A stretch of 33,515 bases of DNA from DATLZB01 sp035574175 (GTDB lineage Bacteria; Pseudomonadota; Alphaproteobacteria; Rhizobiales; Hyphomicrobiaceae). A program made the translations under genes and the position numbers. Shown here piece after piece: positions 26,308 to 33,515 of the stretch. The first letter of the stretch is position 1. Every line of letters begins with the position of its first letter. The DNA is taken from assembly GCA_035574175.1 (NCBI GenBank), contig DATLZB010000102.1:1-33515 (forward strand). Reading direction: 5' to 3'. The notes under the pieces are model-generated. The model saw nothing but the letters and a program-made list of their open reading frames with translations, ran no database searches and was not told the origin of the DNA.

Positions 26308-27300
26308 ATGAACGCGCCGGTGGAGACCATCGAGGTGAAGGCGGACGAGGCCGGCTTGCGGCTCGACCGCTGGTTCCGCATCCACTTCCCGGCGGTCGGC
26401 TACACTTACCTGCAAAAGCTTTTGCGCTCGGGCCAGATCCGGGTCGACGGCCGCCGTGCCCAGGCCAAGGACCGGCTGGAGGCAGGCGCCCAGATCCGCG
26501 TGCCGAGGATCGTGCGCGAGCCCAAGGCACGCCCTTCCCCCGTGCCGCCGCCGGGTCTCTCCAAGGCCGACCGCCAATATGTCGAGCACATGATCCTCCA
26601 CGAGGACGAGCACGTGCTTGTTCTCAACAAGCCGTTCGGACTTGCCGTGCAGGGCGGCACGGGCACCAAGCGCCATATCGACGGCCTGCTCGCCGGCATG
26701 GCCGACCGTTTCGGTGAGCGCCCGCGCCTCGTGCACCGGCTCGATCGCGACACCACCGGCGTGCTGCTCGTTGCCAAGCACAGGAGCGCCGCGGCCAAGC
26801 TCGGGCGAATTTTCCAGACCCGAGCCGCGGCCAAGACCTACTGGGCGCTGGTCAAAGGCGTGCCGAAGCCCGCCCAGGGCAAGGTGGCAGCGCCCCTCGT
26901 CAAGGCGGGCAGCCCCGAGGGCGACCGCGTACGCAAGGCCCGGCCCGGCGAGCAGGAGCGCGCCATGCACGCCACCACGCATTATGCGGTGATCGACCGC
27001 GTCGGAACCAAGGCGGCCTGGGTCAGCCTGAAACCCGTTACCGGCCGCCAGCATCAGCTCCGCGCTCACATGGCGCTCATCGGCCACCCGATTGTCGGTG
27101 ACAACAAGTACGGCGGCGACAAGGACCTGCCGCCGGGCATCGAGGCCAAGTTGCATCTCCACGCCCGGCGCCTCGTGCTGCCGCATCCCGTGCCCGGCGA
27201 GCCCACCATCGACGTCACCGCGCCGCTGCCCGAGCACATGCGCCGAACTTGGGAGTTGCTCGGCCTGGACGCCGATCGCTATGACGCGGACCCGCGGTGA
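26308..27300 (+). CDS. rluC: RluA-family pseudouridine synthase (RluC-like)
   Basis: This 330-residue enzyme isomerises uridines in RNA. An S4 RNA-binding domain (about 17-70) is followed by the catalytic domain with LVHRLDRDTTGVLLVAK (catalytic D146), GRQHQLRAHM and the HLHARRL motif. The S4 domain and length resemble RluC (23S rRNA uridines 955/2504/2580), though RluD cannot be excluded. The start ATG at 26308 was chosen over a TTG upstream. It begins a run of four tightly overlapped genes. Confidence 0.9.
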   Translation: MNAPVETIEVKADEAGLRLDRWFRIHFPAVGYTYLQKLLRSGQIRVDGRRAQAKDRLEAGAQIRVPRIVREPKARPSPVPPPGLSKADRQYVEHMILHEDEHVLVLNKPFGLAVQGGTGTKRHIDGLLAGMADRFGERPRLVHRLDRDTTGVLLVAKHRSAAAKLGRIFQTRAAAKTYWALVKGVPKPAQGKVAAPLVKAGSPEGDRVRKARPGEQERAMHATTHYAVIDRVGTKAAWVSLKPVTGRQHQLRAHMALIGHPIVGDNKYGGDKDLPPGIEAKLHLHARRLVLPHPVPGEPTIDVTAPLPEHMRRTWELLGLDADRYDADPR

Positions 27301-28244
27301 ATAGGATGGCCCAGCCGGACTGGGAGCCTCGGACCTTGCCAGCCGCAGAAAGCGAAGCGGCCCACCCCGCAGCTCGCTTCGCGCGCGCGGCGACGATGAT
27401 GGTAGGCGCGAGCGCCCTGATGGCCGTCACCTCCCTTCTCGCCAAGGCCTTGGGCCGCGGCGTCGGTGGCCTCGAGCTACACCCCTTGCAAGTCACCGCC
27501 GGGCGCTTCTGGTTTGCGCTGGCCGGCTTGGCACTGGTCAGCGTCTGGCTGCGACCGGGCATGGTCGGCGTCCCGTGGGGTTTGCACGCTGCACGCACGC
27601 TGAGCGGATGGTTGGGCGTGACCTGCATGTTCGCCGCCGCCGCACGCATGCCGCTGGCCGAGGCGACTGCCATCACCTTCTTAAGCCCGCTCGCCACCAT
27701 GGCCCTTGCCCTCCCCATGCTCGGCGAGCGCATGCGGCCGATCCGATGGCTCGCCGCCGCCATTGCAATGATAGGCGCCCTGCTCCTCATCCGTCCCGGC
27801 GCCCAGGCGTTCGAGCCCGCCGCACTGGTTGCGCTCGCCGCCGCCCTATTCATGGGGCTGGAGGTGATCTTCATCAAGCAGCTGAGCAGTCGCGAGCCGC
27901 CCATACGCATCCTCCTCATCAACAACGCTATGGGCGCTTTGATATCCGGCGCCGCCGTCCCGTTCGTATGGATTGCGCCGACCCCCTCGCAATGGGCAAT
28001 GCTGATCCTTCTCGGACTTGTCATGGCCTGTGCACAGGTGCTCTTCATCCAGGCCATGAGGGCGGCGGAGGCGGGCCACGTGGCCCCCGTGATGTATGCG
28101 ACGCTGGTCTTTGCCGCCTTTTATGATCTTGCCGTGTTCGGCGATCTGCCGGACCTCCTGAGCCAGATCGGAATGGTCGTCATCCTTACCGGACTTCTGC
28201 TCCTGGCCTCGCGCCCTGCGGCGAGCGGCGAGGTCGCGCGATGA
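27297..28244 (+). CDS. EamA/DMT-family transporter
   Basis: This 315-residue membrane protein has about ten helices in two EamA repeats (roughly 35-160 and 180-310). It belongs to the drug/metabolite transporter superfamily, and its substrate (amino acid, nucleotide sugar, drug) cannot be predicted. The GTG start at 27297 overlaps the previous stop as GTGA. An ATG at 27306 is an alternative with AGG close upstream. The end overlaps the next start by 4 nt (ATGA). Confidence 0.88.
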   Translation: MNRMAQPDWEPRTLPAAESEAAHPAARFARAATMMVGASALMAVTSLLAKALGRGVGGLELHPLQVTAGRFWFALAGLALVSVWLRPGMVGVPWGLHAARTLSGWLGVTCMFAAAARMPLAEATAITFLSPLATMALALPMLGERMRPIRWLAAAIAMIGALLLIRPGAQAFEPAALVALAAALFMGLEVIFIKQLSSREPPIRILLINNAMGALISGAAVPFVWIAPTPSQWAMLILLGLVMACAQVLFIQAMRAAEAGHVAPVMYATLVFAAFYDLAVFGDLPDLLSQIGMVVILTGLLLLASRPAASGEVAR

Positions 28245-28921
28245 AGCTCGTCATCTTCGATTGCGACGGCACCCTTATTGACAGCCAGCACCTCATTTTC
28301 GCGGCCATGCACAGGACCTTCGCCCGCCACGGCCTGCCCCCGCCCGATCAGGCCGCGGTGCGTTCGGTGGTCGGCCTATCGCTGCCAATCGCTATCGGCA
28401 AGCTCCTTCCGCCGGGCGCGGAGAGCCGCATCGAGAAGCTCACCGATACCTACCGCACAACGTACGGCGAGCTGCGCGCTGATCCGGTCCACGCCGAGCC
28501 CCTGTTTCCCGGCGCCCGCGAGACCGTCGCGGCGCTCCATGCGCGCCCGGACGTGGTGCTCGGGATAGCCACCGGTAAATCGCGTCGGGGCGTCACACAC
28601 GTGCTCGCCATGCACGGTCTCGATCACTATTTCACCACCGTGCAGACGGCCGACATCCACCCTTCGAAACCCCATCCGGCGATGATCGAATACGCCATGC
28701 TGGAGGCCGGTGTTGGGGCGCAGGACACGGCCATGGTCGGGGATACGAGCTACGACATGATCATGGCCGCGGCGGCCGGTGTGGTCGCCGTCGGTGCCGG
28801 CTGGGGCTATCATTCGCCGGCCGATCTTGAAACAGCGGGTGCCATGGCCGTCGTTCCTGATTTCCCATCCCTGGGCGCCGCGCTAAACCGCCTTCTGTTC
28901 GAGAGAAAGGAGGCACCGTGA
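28241..28921 (+). CDS. HAD-superfamily phosphatase (phosphoglycolate phosphatase-like)
   Basis: This 226-residue HAD hydrolase has motif I FDCDGTLIDS (D7, D9), motif II IATGKS, motif III Lys in SKPHP, and motif IV VGDTSYDM with the metal Asp. A helical cap between motifs I and II places it in the Gph-like subfamily. Substrate unknown. It begins as ATGA overlapping the EamA stop and ends in GTGA overlapping the ATP12 start, indicating cotranscription. Confidence 0.9.
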   Translation: MKLVIFDCDGTLIDSQHLIFAAMHRTFARHGLPPPDQAAVRSVVGLSLPIAIGKLLPPGAESRIEKLTDTYRTTYGELRADPVHAEPLFPGARETVAALHARPDVVLGIATGKSRRGVTHVLAMHGLDHYFTTVQTADIHPSKPHPAMIEYAMLEAGVGAQDTAMVGDTSYDMIMAAAAGVVAVGAGWGYHSPADLETAGAMAVVPDFPSLGAALNRLLFERKEAP

Positions 28922-29703
28922 GCGATCCGCAGGGACCCGGCGGCATGCGCCGCAGAGATGGCCTCGACCGTCCGCTCATTCGGCGCTTCTACCGGGAAGT
29001 AACGGTGGAGGCCGCGCCGCGCAAAGGTGATCCGGCCTTTCGGGTGCTCCTCGACCGAAGGCCGGTCCGCACGCCGAAGAAGACTTTCCTTGAGGTTCCG
29101 ACCCGAGCGCTCGCCGACGCCCTCGCGGATGAGTGGCGCGCCCAGGGCGAGCGCATCGACCCGCAGACCATGCCGCTAACCAAGCTCGCCAACACCGTCA
29201 TCGACGGCGTTGTGGGCCGCGAGGCGGAGGTGAGCGGCGATATCCTGAAGTACGCGGCGACCGATCTTCTTTGCTATCGCGCCGAAGCACCCCCCGAACT
29301 TGTCGAGCGCCAGGCCGCTGCGTGGGACCCTCTGCTCGCCTGGGCCGCCGACGCATTGAAAGCACCCTTGTTGACTGCCGCCGGCATACTCCCGGTGGAG
29401 CAGCCGCGTCCCGCGCTCGAGGCGATCGCAGCAGCTCTCCAAGGCAGCGATGCCTTCCGGCTCGCCGCCTTGCACGTAATGACCACGCTCATGGGCTCGG
29501 TGGTGCTGGCGCTCGCCCATGACCTGGGCGCGCTTTCCGCAGAACGCGCCTGGTCGCTCGCTCATCTCGATGAGGACTTCCAGATCGCCAAATGGGGCGA
29601 GGACGCCGAGGCCAAAGCCCGGCGTGCCTACCGTTGGCGCGAGATGCAGGCGGCAAGCAGCTTGATCCACCTTCTGCGCACAAGCGATCGCCAATCCGAC
29701 TAA
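28918..29703 (+). CDS. ATP12 family F1-ATPase assembly chaperone
   Basis: This 261-residue protein matches the ATP12 family, which in mitochondria keeps free F1 alpha subunits from aggregating. The family is confined largely to Alphaproteobacteria and mitochondria, which supports the assignment of this genome. Motifs include RRFYREVTV near the start (residues 22-30), FRVLLDRRPVRTPKK, LADEWRAQ, MPLTKLANTVIDG and LAWAADAL. It begins with GTG overlapping the HAD stop, so it is coupled to the upstream genes. Confidence 0.93.
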   Translation: MSDPQGPGGMRRRDGLDRPLIRRFYREVTVEAAPRKGDPAFRVLLDRRPVRTPKKTFLEVPTRALADALADEWRAQGERIDPQTMPLTKLANTVIDGVVGREAEVSGDILKYAATDLLCYRAEAPPELVERQAAAWDPLLAWAADALKAPLLTAAGILPVEQPRPALEAIAAALQGSDAFRLAALHVMTTLMGSVVLALAHDLGALSAERAWSLAHLDEDFQIAKWGEDAEAKARRAYRWREMQAASSLIHLLRTSDRQSD

Positions 29704-29746
29704 CGCTGAGACGCTCCCGGCCACCCCGCCAGCGGGCGGCAGCGTT
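29702..29746 (+). terminator. Nested hairpin after the ATP12 gene
   Basis: AACGCTG (29702-29708) pairs with CAGCGTT (29740-29746). Within them CCGCC pairs with GGCGG around a short loop. It begins inside the stop codon of ATP12 and would end transcription of the four-gene run. There is no long U-run, so the call is moderate. Confidence 0.4.
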
Positions 29747-29833
29747 GGATTGCTGCAAGCATTGAATTTTCGCCGCTCGGGCCCCGTGCTAGATCGGCCG
29801 CACCGATTGCTGCAGTAGAGGTGGGCCGATGCC

Positions 29834-31366
29834 ATGAAGGACATCATCGAGGAGCTGGAGCGACGGCGCGCCAACGCCAAGGCTGGCGGCGGCAAGGTCC
29901 GCATCGAAGCCCAGCATGCCAAGGGCAAGCTCACCGCGCGCGAGCGCATAGAGCTGCTGATGGACCAGAACTCCTTCGAGGAGTTCGACATGTACGTGGA
30001 GCACCGCTGCCACGACTTCGGCATGGAGAAGACGAAAATTCCCGGCGACGGCGTGGTCACCGGTTGGGGCACCATCAACGGCCGCGTCGTCTATGTGTTC
30101 GCCAAGGACTTCACCGTGTTCGGCGGTTCACTGTCCGAAGCGCACGCCAGGAAGATCACCAAGATTCAGGACATGGCGCTGCAGAACCGCGCCCCCATCA
30201 TCGGCCTCTTCGACGCCGGCGGCGCGCGCATCCAGGAGGGCGTGGCGGCGCTCGGTGGCTACGGCGAGGTGTTTTTGAGGAACGTGCTCGCCTCGGGCGT
30301 CATCCCGCAGATTTCGGTCATCATGGGGCCTTGCGCCGGCGGCGACGTTTATTCACCCGCCATGACCGACTTCATCTTCATGGTGAAGGACACGAGCTAC
30401 ATGTTCGTCACCGGCCCAGACGTGGTGAAGGCGGTGACGGGCGAAACGGTCACCGCGGATGAGCTGGGCGGCGCCAAAGTCCACACCACGAAGTCCGCGA
30501 TCGCCGACCGTGCCTACGACAACGACGTGGAGGCGCTGCTGCAGATGCGGCGGCTCATGGACTTCCTGCCCGCCAACAACTCCTCGGGCGTGCCCGTCCT
30601 TCCCACGCGCGACCCCTTCGACCGCTCCGAGCCTTCCCTCGACACGCTGATCCCCGACAACCCCAACAAGCCCTACGACATCAAAGAACTGATCCTGAAG
30701 GTGGTCGACGAGGGCGACTTCTTCGAGATCCAGGAGGCATTCGCGCGCAACATCGTCATCGGCTTCGCGCGGATGGAGGGCCGCACCGTCGGCATCGTCG
30801 CCAACCAGCCGCTGGTGCTGGCCGGCGTATTGGACTGCGACGCCTCCCGCAAGGCCGCCCGCTTCGTGCGCTTCTGCGACTGCTTCGAGATTCCGATCAT
30901 CACCTTCGTCGACGTGCCGGGCTTCCTGCCGGGCACGAGCCAAGAGTACGGCGGGCTCATCAAGCACGGCGCCAAGCTCCTGTTCGCCTTTGCCGAGGCG
31001 ACCGTGCCCAAGGTGACGGTGATCACCCGCAAGGCCTACGGCGGGGCCTACGACGTGATGAGCTCCAAGCACATCCGCGGCGACGTCAACTATGCCTGGC
31101 CCTCAGCCGAGATCGCGGTGATGGGCGCCAAGGGCGCGGCCGAGATCCTCTATCGGGCGGAGCTGTCAGACCCGGCCAAGATCAAGGCGCGCATCGACGA
31201 GTATCAGGCGCGCTTCGCCAACCCGTTCGTGGCAGCCGAGCGCGGCTACATCGACGAGGTCATCATGCCGCGCTCAACCCGCCGCCGGCTCTGCCGCGCG
31301 CTCAACATGCTCAGGCACAAGACGCTGGAGAACCCGCGCAAGAAGCACGATAATATTCCGCTGTAG
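29834..31366 (+). CDS. pccB: Acyl-CoA (propionyl-CoA) carboxylase beta subunit
   Basis: This 510-residue protein is full length for PccB. It transfers CO2 from biotin to propionyl-CoA, giving methylmalonyl-CoA. Motifs are LFDAGGARIQEGVAALGGYGE (about 128-148), MGPCAGGDVYSPAM, VDVPGFLPGTSQEYGGLI and KAYGGAYDVMSSKH. The combination fits propionyl- rather than methylcrotonyl- or acetyl-CoA carboxylase. The biotin-carrying alpha subunit gene is not adjacent. AGGTGGG is the probable ribosome-binding site. Unlike mccB it stands on the plus strand and without other catabolic genes. Confidence 0.94.
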   Translation: MKDIIEELERRRANAKAGGGKVRIEAQHAKGKLTARERIELLMDQNSFEEFDMYVEHRCHDFGMEKTKIPGDGVVTGWGTINGRVVYVFAKDFTVFGGSLSEAHARKITKIQDMALQNRAPIIGLFDAGGARIQEGVAALGGYGEVFLRNVLASGVIPQISVIMGPCAGGDVYSPAMTDFIFMVKDTSYMFVTGPDVVKAVTGETVTADELGGAKVHTTKSAIADRAYDNDVEALLQMRRLMDFLPANNSSGVPVLPTRDPFDRSEPSLDTLIPDNPNKPYDIKELILKVVDEGDFFEIQEAFARNIVIGFARMEGRTVGIVANQPLVLAGVLDCDASRKAARFVRFCDCFEIPIITFVDVPGFLPGTSQEYGGLIKHGAKLLFAFAEATVPKVTVITRKAYGGAYDVMSSKHIRGDVNYAWPSAEIAVMGAKGAAEILYRAELSDPAKIKARIDEYQARFANPFVAAERGYIDEVIMPRSTRRRLCRALNMLRHKTLENPRKKHDNIPL

Positions 31367-31486
31367 GGGGCACTTACCATGGACGAGCAAAGTGGTCTAA
31401 AGGCAAGACTTTTGCCTGACCAGGAGATGCGACTCTCGATGCTGTCGAAATTCGCGGCGTCGATGAGATATGTTCGCGCTCGAAGG

Positions 31487-31522
31487 CCGGATTGGTGCTG
31501 TGTACCGGATTGGTGCTGTGTA
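31487..31522 (+). repeat. Perfect 18-bp tandem duplication
   Basis: CCGGATTGGTGCTGTGTA occurs twice without a gap (31487-31504 and 31505-31522). Both copies are identical, suggesting a recent slippage or duplication. 18 is divisible by 3, so any frame through it is preserved. Confidence 0.85.
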
Positions 31523-31562
31523 AACGAACATAACAGCACACTGCGACTTTTCGCGGGCTGCC

Positions 31563-31715
31563 TCATTTGGAGCAGGACAAAATATGGGTCGCTACGGCGC
31601 CAGATGTAGGTGCCAGGACGACGCTGCCCTTGCTCCGTTTCGAGGTGCCCTCCGCATCGGAGCCCACGCCCAGTGCGACCCCGCTACCCGCCAAAATTAG
31701 GGCCCATAACTTCAT
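31563..31715 (-). CDS. Possible 50-residue secreted peptide
   Basis: The frame starts MKLWALILAGSGVALGVGSD, a signal-peptide-like N-terminus, with GGAG 7 nt before the ATG. The remainder, about 30 residues, is not recognised and ends LSCSK. It may be a short real gene or a truncated one. Support is limited to the start and signal. Confidence 0.35.
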   Translation of the reverse strand: MKLWALILAGSGVALGVGSDAEGTSKRSKGSVVLAPTSGAVATHILSCSK

Positions 31716-32069
31716 GTCACGTCTCCGTATTGCAAGCTGGTTTTGATCTGCGGCACTCAGCGTGCGAGCAGGATGACCATTGCCGATGGGCGAAGCGCGC
31801 CAGTATCGGGGAAAACCCTCAACACGGCCCCCGAACAACCTGAAGCCGATCGATTGCAGGCTGATCCCGCTCTTGGTCGAAACGCCGTGGTAAGACTTGG
31901 GGCAAGCAGGCCGTCGATTGTCGATCATACCTTGCCGACAAATCTGCTTCCGCTCACATTCTACCCGCGGCCGAGCGAGCGATCGCAGAGCTTTTGTGGT
32001 AGGCTCACGGCAAGACTTCTCCTACCAAGGCTGCTGGAGAGTGCCGAGAAGCCGGTCTATCCTCCCCCC

Positions 32070-32882
32070 ATGCCCGCCTTTCTCTGCACAGCCTGCGGCA
32101 CGCAGTATCCGCCATCCGACGCGCCACCCGGCGAATGCCCAATCTGCACAGACGAGCGCCAGTACGTGTCCGCGTCGGGCCAGTCCTGGACCACTCTGGA
32201 AGCCTTGCGCACAACACACGCCAACAAATTTCGCCGCCTCGCGTCCGGGCTCCTGACCATCGAGACCACGCCGGCCTTCGCCATCGGCCAACGCGCGATC
32301 CTCGCCCGGACACCGGCCGGCAACTTGCTGTGGGACTGCATCGCGCTCATCGACGACGCCACCGTCGATGTGCTCGAGGGGCTGGGCGGCGTCACCGCCA
32401 TAGCTATCTCGCACCCGCACTACTACACCACCATGCTGGAGTGGAGCCGCGTCCTCGGCGGCGTGCCGATCCACCTGCATGCGGCCGACCGCCGGTGGGT
32501 GATGCGCGGCGGCCCCGAGGTCGAGTTCTGGGAGGGCGACACCAAACCGGTCGGGCCCGGCCTCACCCTCATTCGCCTCGGTGGCCACTTCGACGGCGGC
32601 ACCGTGCTGCACTGGGCGGACTGGGGGATGGGGCGCGGCGTGCTGCTCTCGGGCGACATCCTGCAGGTGGTCCCCAGCGGCCACGTCAGCTTCATGTGGT
32701 CCTACCCCAACTACCTGCCGCTCTCGGCCGCCAAGGCGCGGCGGATGGCGGAGATACTGGAGCCCTTCGCCTTCGACGCGGTCTACGGCGCCTTCTCCGG
32801 CCGCGGGCAGATCGACACGGGCGGCAAGCAGGTGGTGGCGCAATCGGTTGCGCGCTACATTGCGCGCCTCAGCGAGACTTAG
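32070..32882 (+). CDS. MBL-fold metallohydrolase with N-terminal zinc-ribbon
   Basis: This 270-residue protein begins with a rubredoxin-like CTACG ... CPIC pair of knuckles (residues 5-27). The metallo-beta-lactamase-fold domain follows. The usual HxHxDH motif is replaced by SHPHYYTTMLEW; a second His comes in GGHFDGG, and Asp in LLSGDILQVV. The altered first motif means metal binding or chemistry may differ from ordinary MBL hydrolases. Substrate unknown. The start ATG lacks a strong ribosome-binding site; the frame is open further upstream but non-coding in look. Confidence 0.82.
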   Translation: MPAFLCTACGTQYPPSDAPPGECPICTDERQYVSASGQSWTTLEALRTTHANKFRRLASGLLTIETTPAFAIGQRAILARTPAGNLLWDCIALIDDATVDVLEGLGGVTAIAISHPHYYTTMLEWSRVLGGVPIHLHAADRRWVMRGGPEVEFWEGDTKPVGPGLTLIRLGGHFDGGTVLHWADWGMGRGVLLSGDILQVVPSGHVSFMWSYPNYLPLSAAKARRMAEILEPFAFDAVYGAFSGRGQIDTGGKQVVAQSVARYIARLSET

Positions 32883-33103
32883 GGCGGTCCTGAAATGGCC
32901 GCCGCGCGCACCGTCGAAAACCTCCGGCGCGTGAGCGAAGGAGTCCCTGCATTGGAACGCCGCAACTATCTCGCTGATGCCGGCTACGATCCCGTATGAT
33001 TGGAACCTGCTCCAGTCCGGGCGAAACTGTTGGTCCGGGGCTCGCTTGCCGCGCACGCGCGGAGCGGGGCCCCGGGGGTTCCGCCCGACGAGTCTTCACA
33101 TCG

Positions 33104-33331
33104 TCACAAGCATATCGCCGAGGCGGCGACGCACGTTCCCTTCGAGGTGATCCAGTCGTAGCAGCACTTCTCGCTGGCTTTGCACTTCCAGCTCACCTTC
33201 TTGTTGTCGAGCCCGGTGACTGTGCACGCCTTGCTCTTCTCCTTCTTGGCGGCCGCATCGGCATCGCCACCGCCGACCGGCATTGCGGCCATAAGAATGG
33301 CCCCGAGTAGAACAGCAACCAACCAGCGCAT
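33104..33331 (-). CDS. Small secreted Cys-rich protein
   Basis: This 75-residue protein has a signal peptide (about 1-26) and six Cys in the mature part (C36, C50, C56, C57, C67, C74), enough for three disulfides. GGAGG lies 6 nt before the ATG at 33331, the strongest site in this part of the window. It is not recognised as a named family. A disulfide-knotted periplasmic or extracellular peptide is the natural reading. Confidence 0.72.
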   Translation of the reverse strand: MRWLVAVLLGAILMAAMPVGGGDADAAAKKEKSKACTVTGLDNKKVSWKCKASEKCCYDWITSKGTCVAASAICL

Positions 33332-33388
33332 GATGAACCTCCAAGGTAATGTTCCCGGAACTCATCATCCTGCACCTAGTACCCTGAA

Positions 33389-33515
33389 TCATAAATCCGA
33401 GAAACGTGGTTTGAGGCGTTTTTGATGGACGACAGCCTTGGTCCAGACGAAGGGCTTGGCGCGGGCGTTGTAGCTATCGACGAACGCATTGATGTGATTC
33501 CTGAGCTGTTGGACA
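33389..33515 (-). CDS. IS630-family transposase, C-terminal fragment
   Basis: The minus strand reads 41 residues to a TGA at 33389. They include LRNHINAFVDSYN, PFVWTK and HQKRLKPRFSDL, which match the C-terminus of IS630-family DDE transposases (usual ending RLKPRFADL). The gene runs off the window edge. The IS end should lie just below 33389, near the GTACCCTGAATC segment, but the inverted repeat cannot be checked without the other end. Confidence 0.75.
   Translation of the reverse strand, partial: VQQLRNHINAFVDSYNARAKPFVWTKAVVHQKRLKPRFSDL

Larger units (their letters stand above)
31367..32069. other. 703-nt gene-poor stretch with degenerate coding fragments
   Basis: No confident gene fills this region between pccB and the MBL-fold gene. 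A plus-strand open frame (31379-31609, 76 residues) contains the 18-bp tandem duplication and gives WCCVPDWCCVN. A minus-strand short secreted-looking frame (31563-31715) has a good ribosome-binding site. Weak hairpin AGGCAA/TTGCCT lies at 31401-31417 and could serve pccB as a terminator. The composition is less GC-rich than the flanks, and the region may be remnant or newly rearranged DNA. Confidence 0.5.

Noticed and set aside
25432..27237. 601-residue minus-strand open frame covering crcB and rluC
   Set aside because: Only its last 118 residues (DUF190) are real. The remainder is antisense to the pseudouridine synthase and out of frame with CrcB.
31379..31609. 76-residue open frame after pccB
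   Set aside because: No family, contains a fresh tandem duplication and spans a weak hairpin; listed only as part of the gene-poor region.
33059..33084. GC-rich hairpin around GGGGCCCCGGGG
   Set aside because: Pairing is possible in several registers and no U-run follows; could be chance in GC-rich DNA.

Overview
The window is GC-rich chromosomal DNA with dense, mostly housekeeping genes. It most likely comes from an alphaproteobacterium, probably of the order Hyphomicrobiales. The best evidence is an ATP12-type F1-ATPase assembly chaperone (a family of Alphaproteobacteria and mitochondria), supported by aerobic leucine/propionate catabolism genes and several small secreted proteins of a kind common in that order. 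Species identity is inference. No rRNA, CRISPR array, prophage or complete insertion sequence is visible.

Layout. 1-129: 3' end of a DUF2905 gene. 191-4204 (minus): a Tat-exported two-domain multicopper oxidase, then a ZIP-family metal permease whose start overlaps the oxidase stop by 4 nt, then the methylcrotonyl-CoA carboxylase beta subunit. A Fur-like 15-mer lies upstream of the oxidase. 4371-11575: small secreted proteins, a thiolase, an SH3-domain protein, a carboxymuconolactone decarboxylase-family protein, isovaleryl-CoA dehydrogenase, an isoprenylcysteine methyltransferase-like membrane protein, a DUF4287/DUF5655 protein and a secreted coiled-coil protein. 11595-17271: a GNAT acetyltransferase, the Mg2+ channel MgtE, two tandem secreted polysaccharide deacetylases and a bifunctional GDP-mannose synthesis enzyme. 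17420-19697: an unusual VOC-transmembrane-coiled-coil fusion, tRNA-Leu(GAG) and lipB. 19747-25423: a small secreted protein, a Lys/Ala-rich 23-residue peptide, a LysR regulator with palindromes in its upstream region, acylphosphatase, a Do-like protease, RarA, a Tae4-like amidase and a small two-helix membrane protein. 25432-31366: DUF190-crcB (fluoride export), then a tightly overlapped run rluC-like / EamA transporter / HAD phosphatase / ATP12, then propionyl-CoA carboxylase beta. 31367-33515: a gene-poor, rearranged-looking stretch with an 18-bp tandem duplication, an MBL-fold protein, a Cys-rich secreted peptide and the 3' end of an IS630-family transposase at the edge.

How the genes work together. 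Isovaleryl-CoA dehydrogenase, the methylcrotonyl-CoA carboxylase beta subunit and the thiolase fit leucine and acyl-CoA breakdown, and the propionyl-CoA carboxylase beta subunit fits propionyl-CoA disposal. Both carboxyltransferases lack their biotin-carrying partner here. The multicopper oxidase and ZIP permease look like one metal oxidation/transport unit. ManC and the two deacetylases point to envelope or exopolysaccharide metabolism. The least ordinary items are the oxidase-ZIP pair, the VOC fusion, the Tae4-like amidase with no type VI secretion genes around it, and the Lys-rich peptide with its palindromic upstream region.
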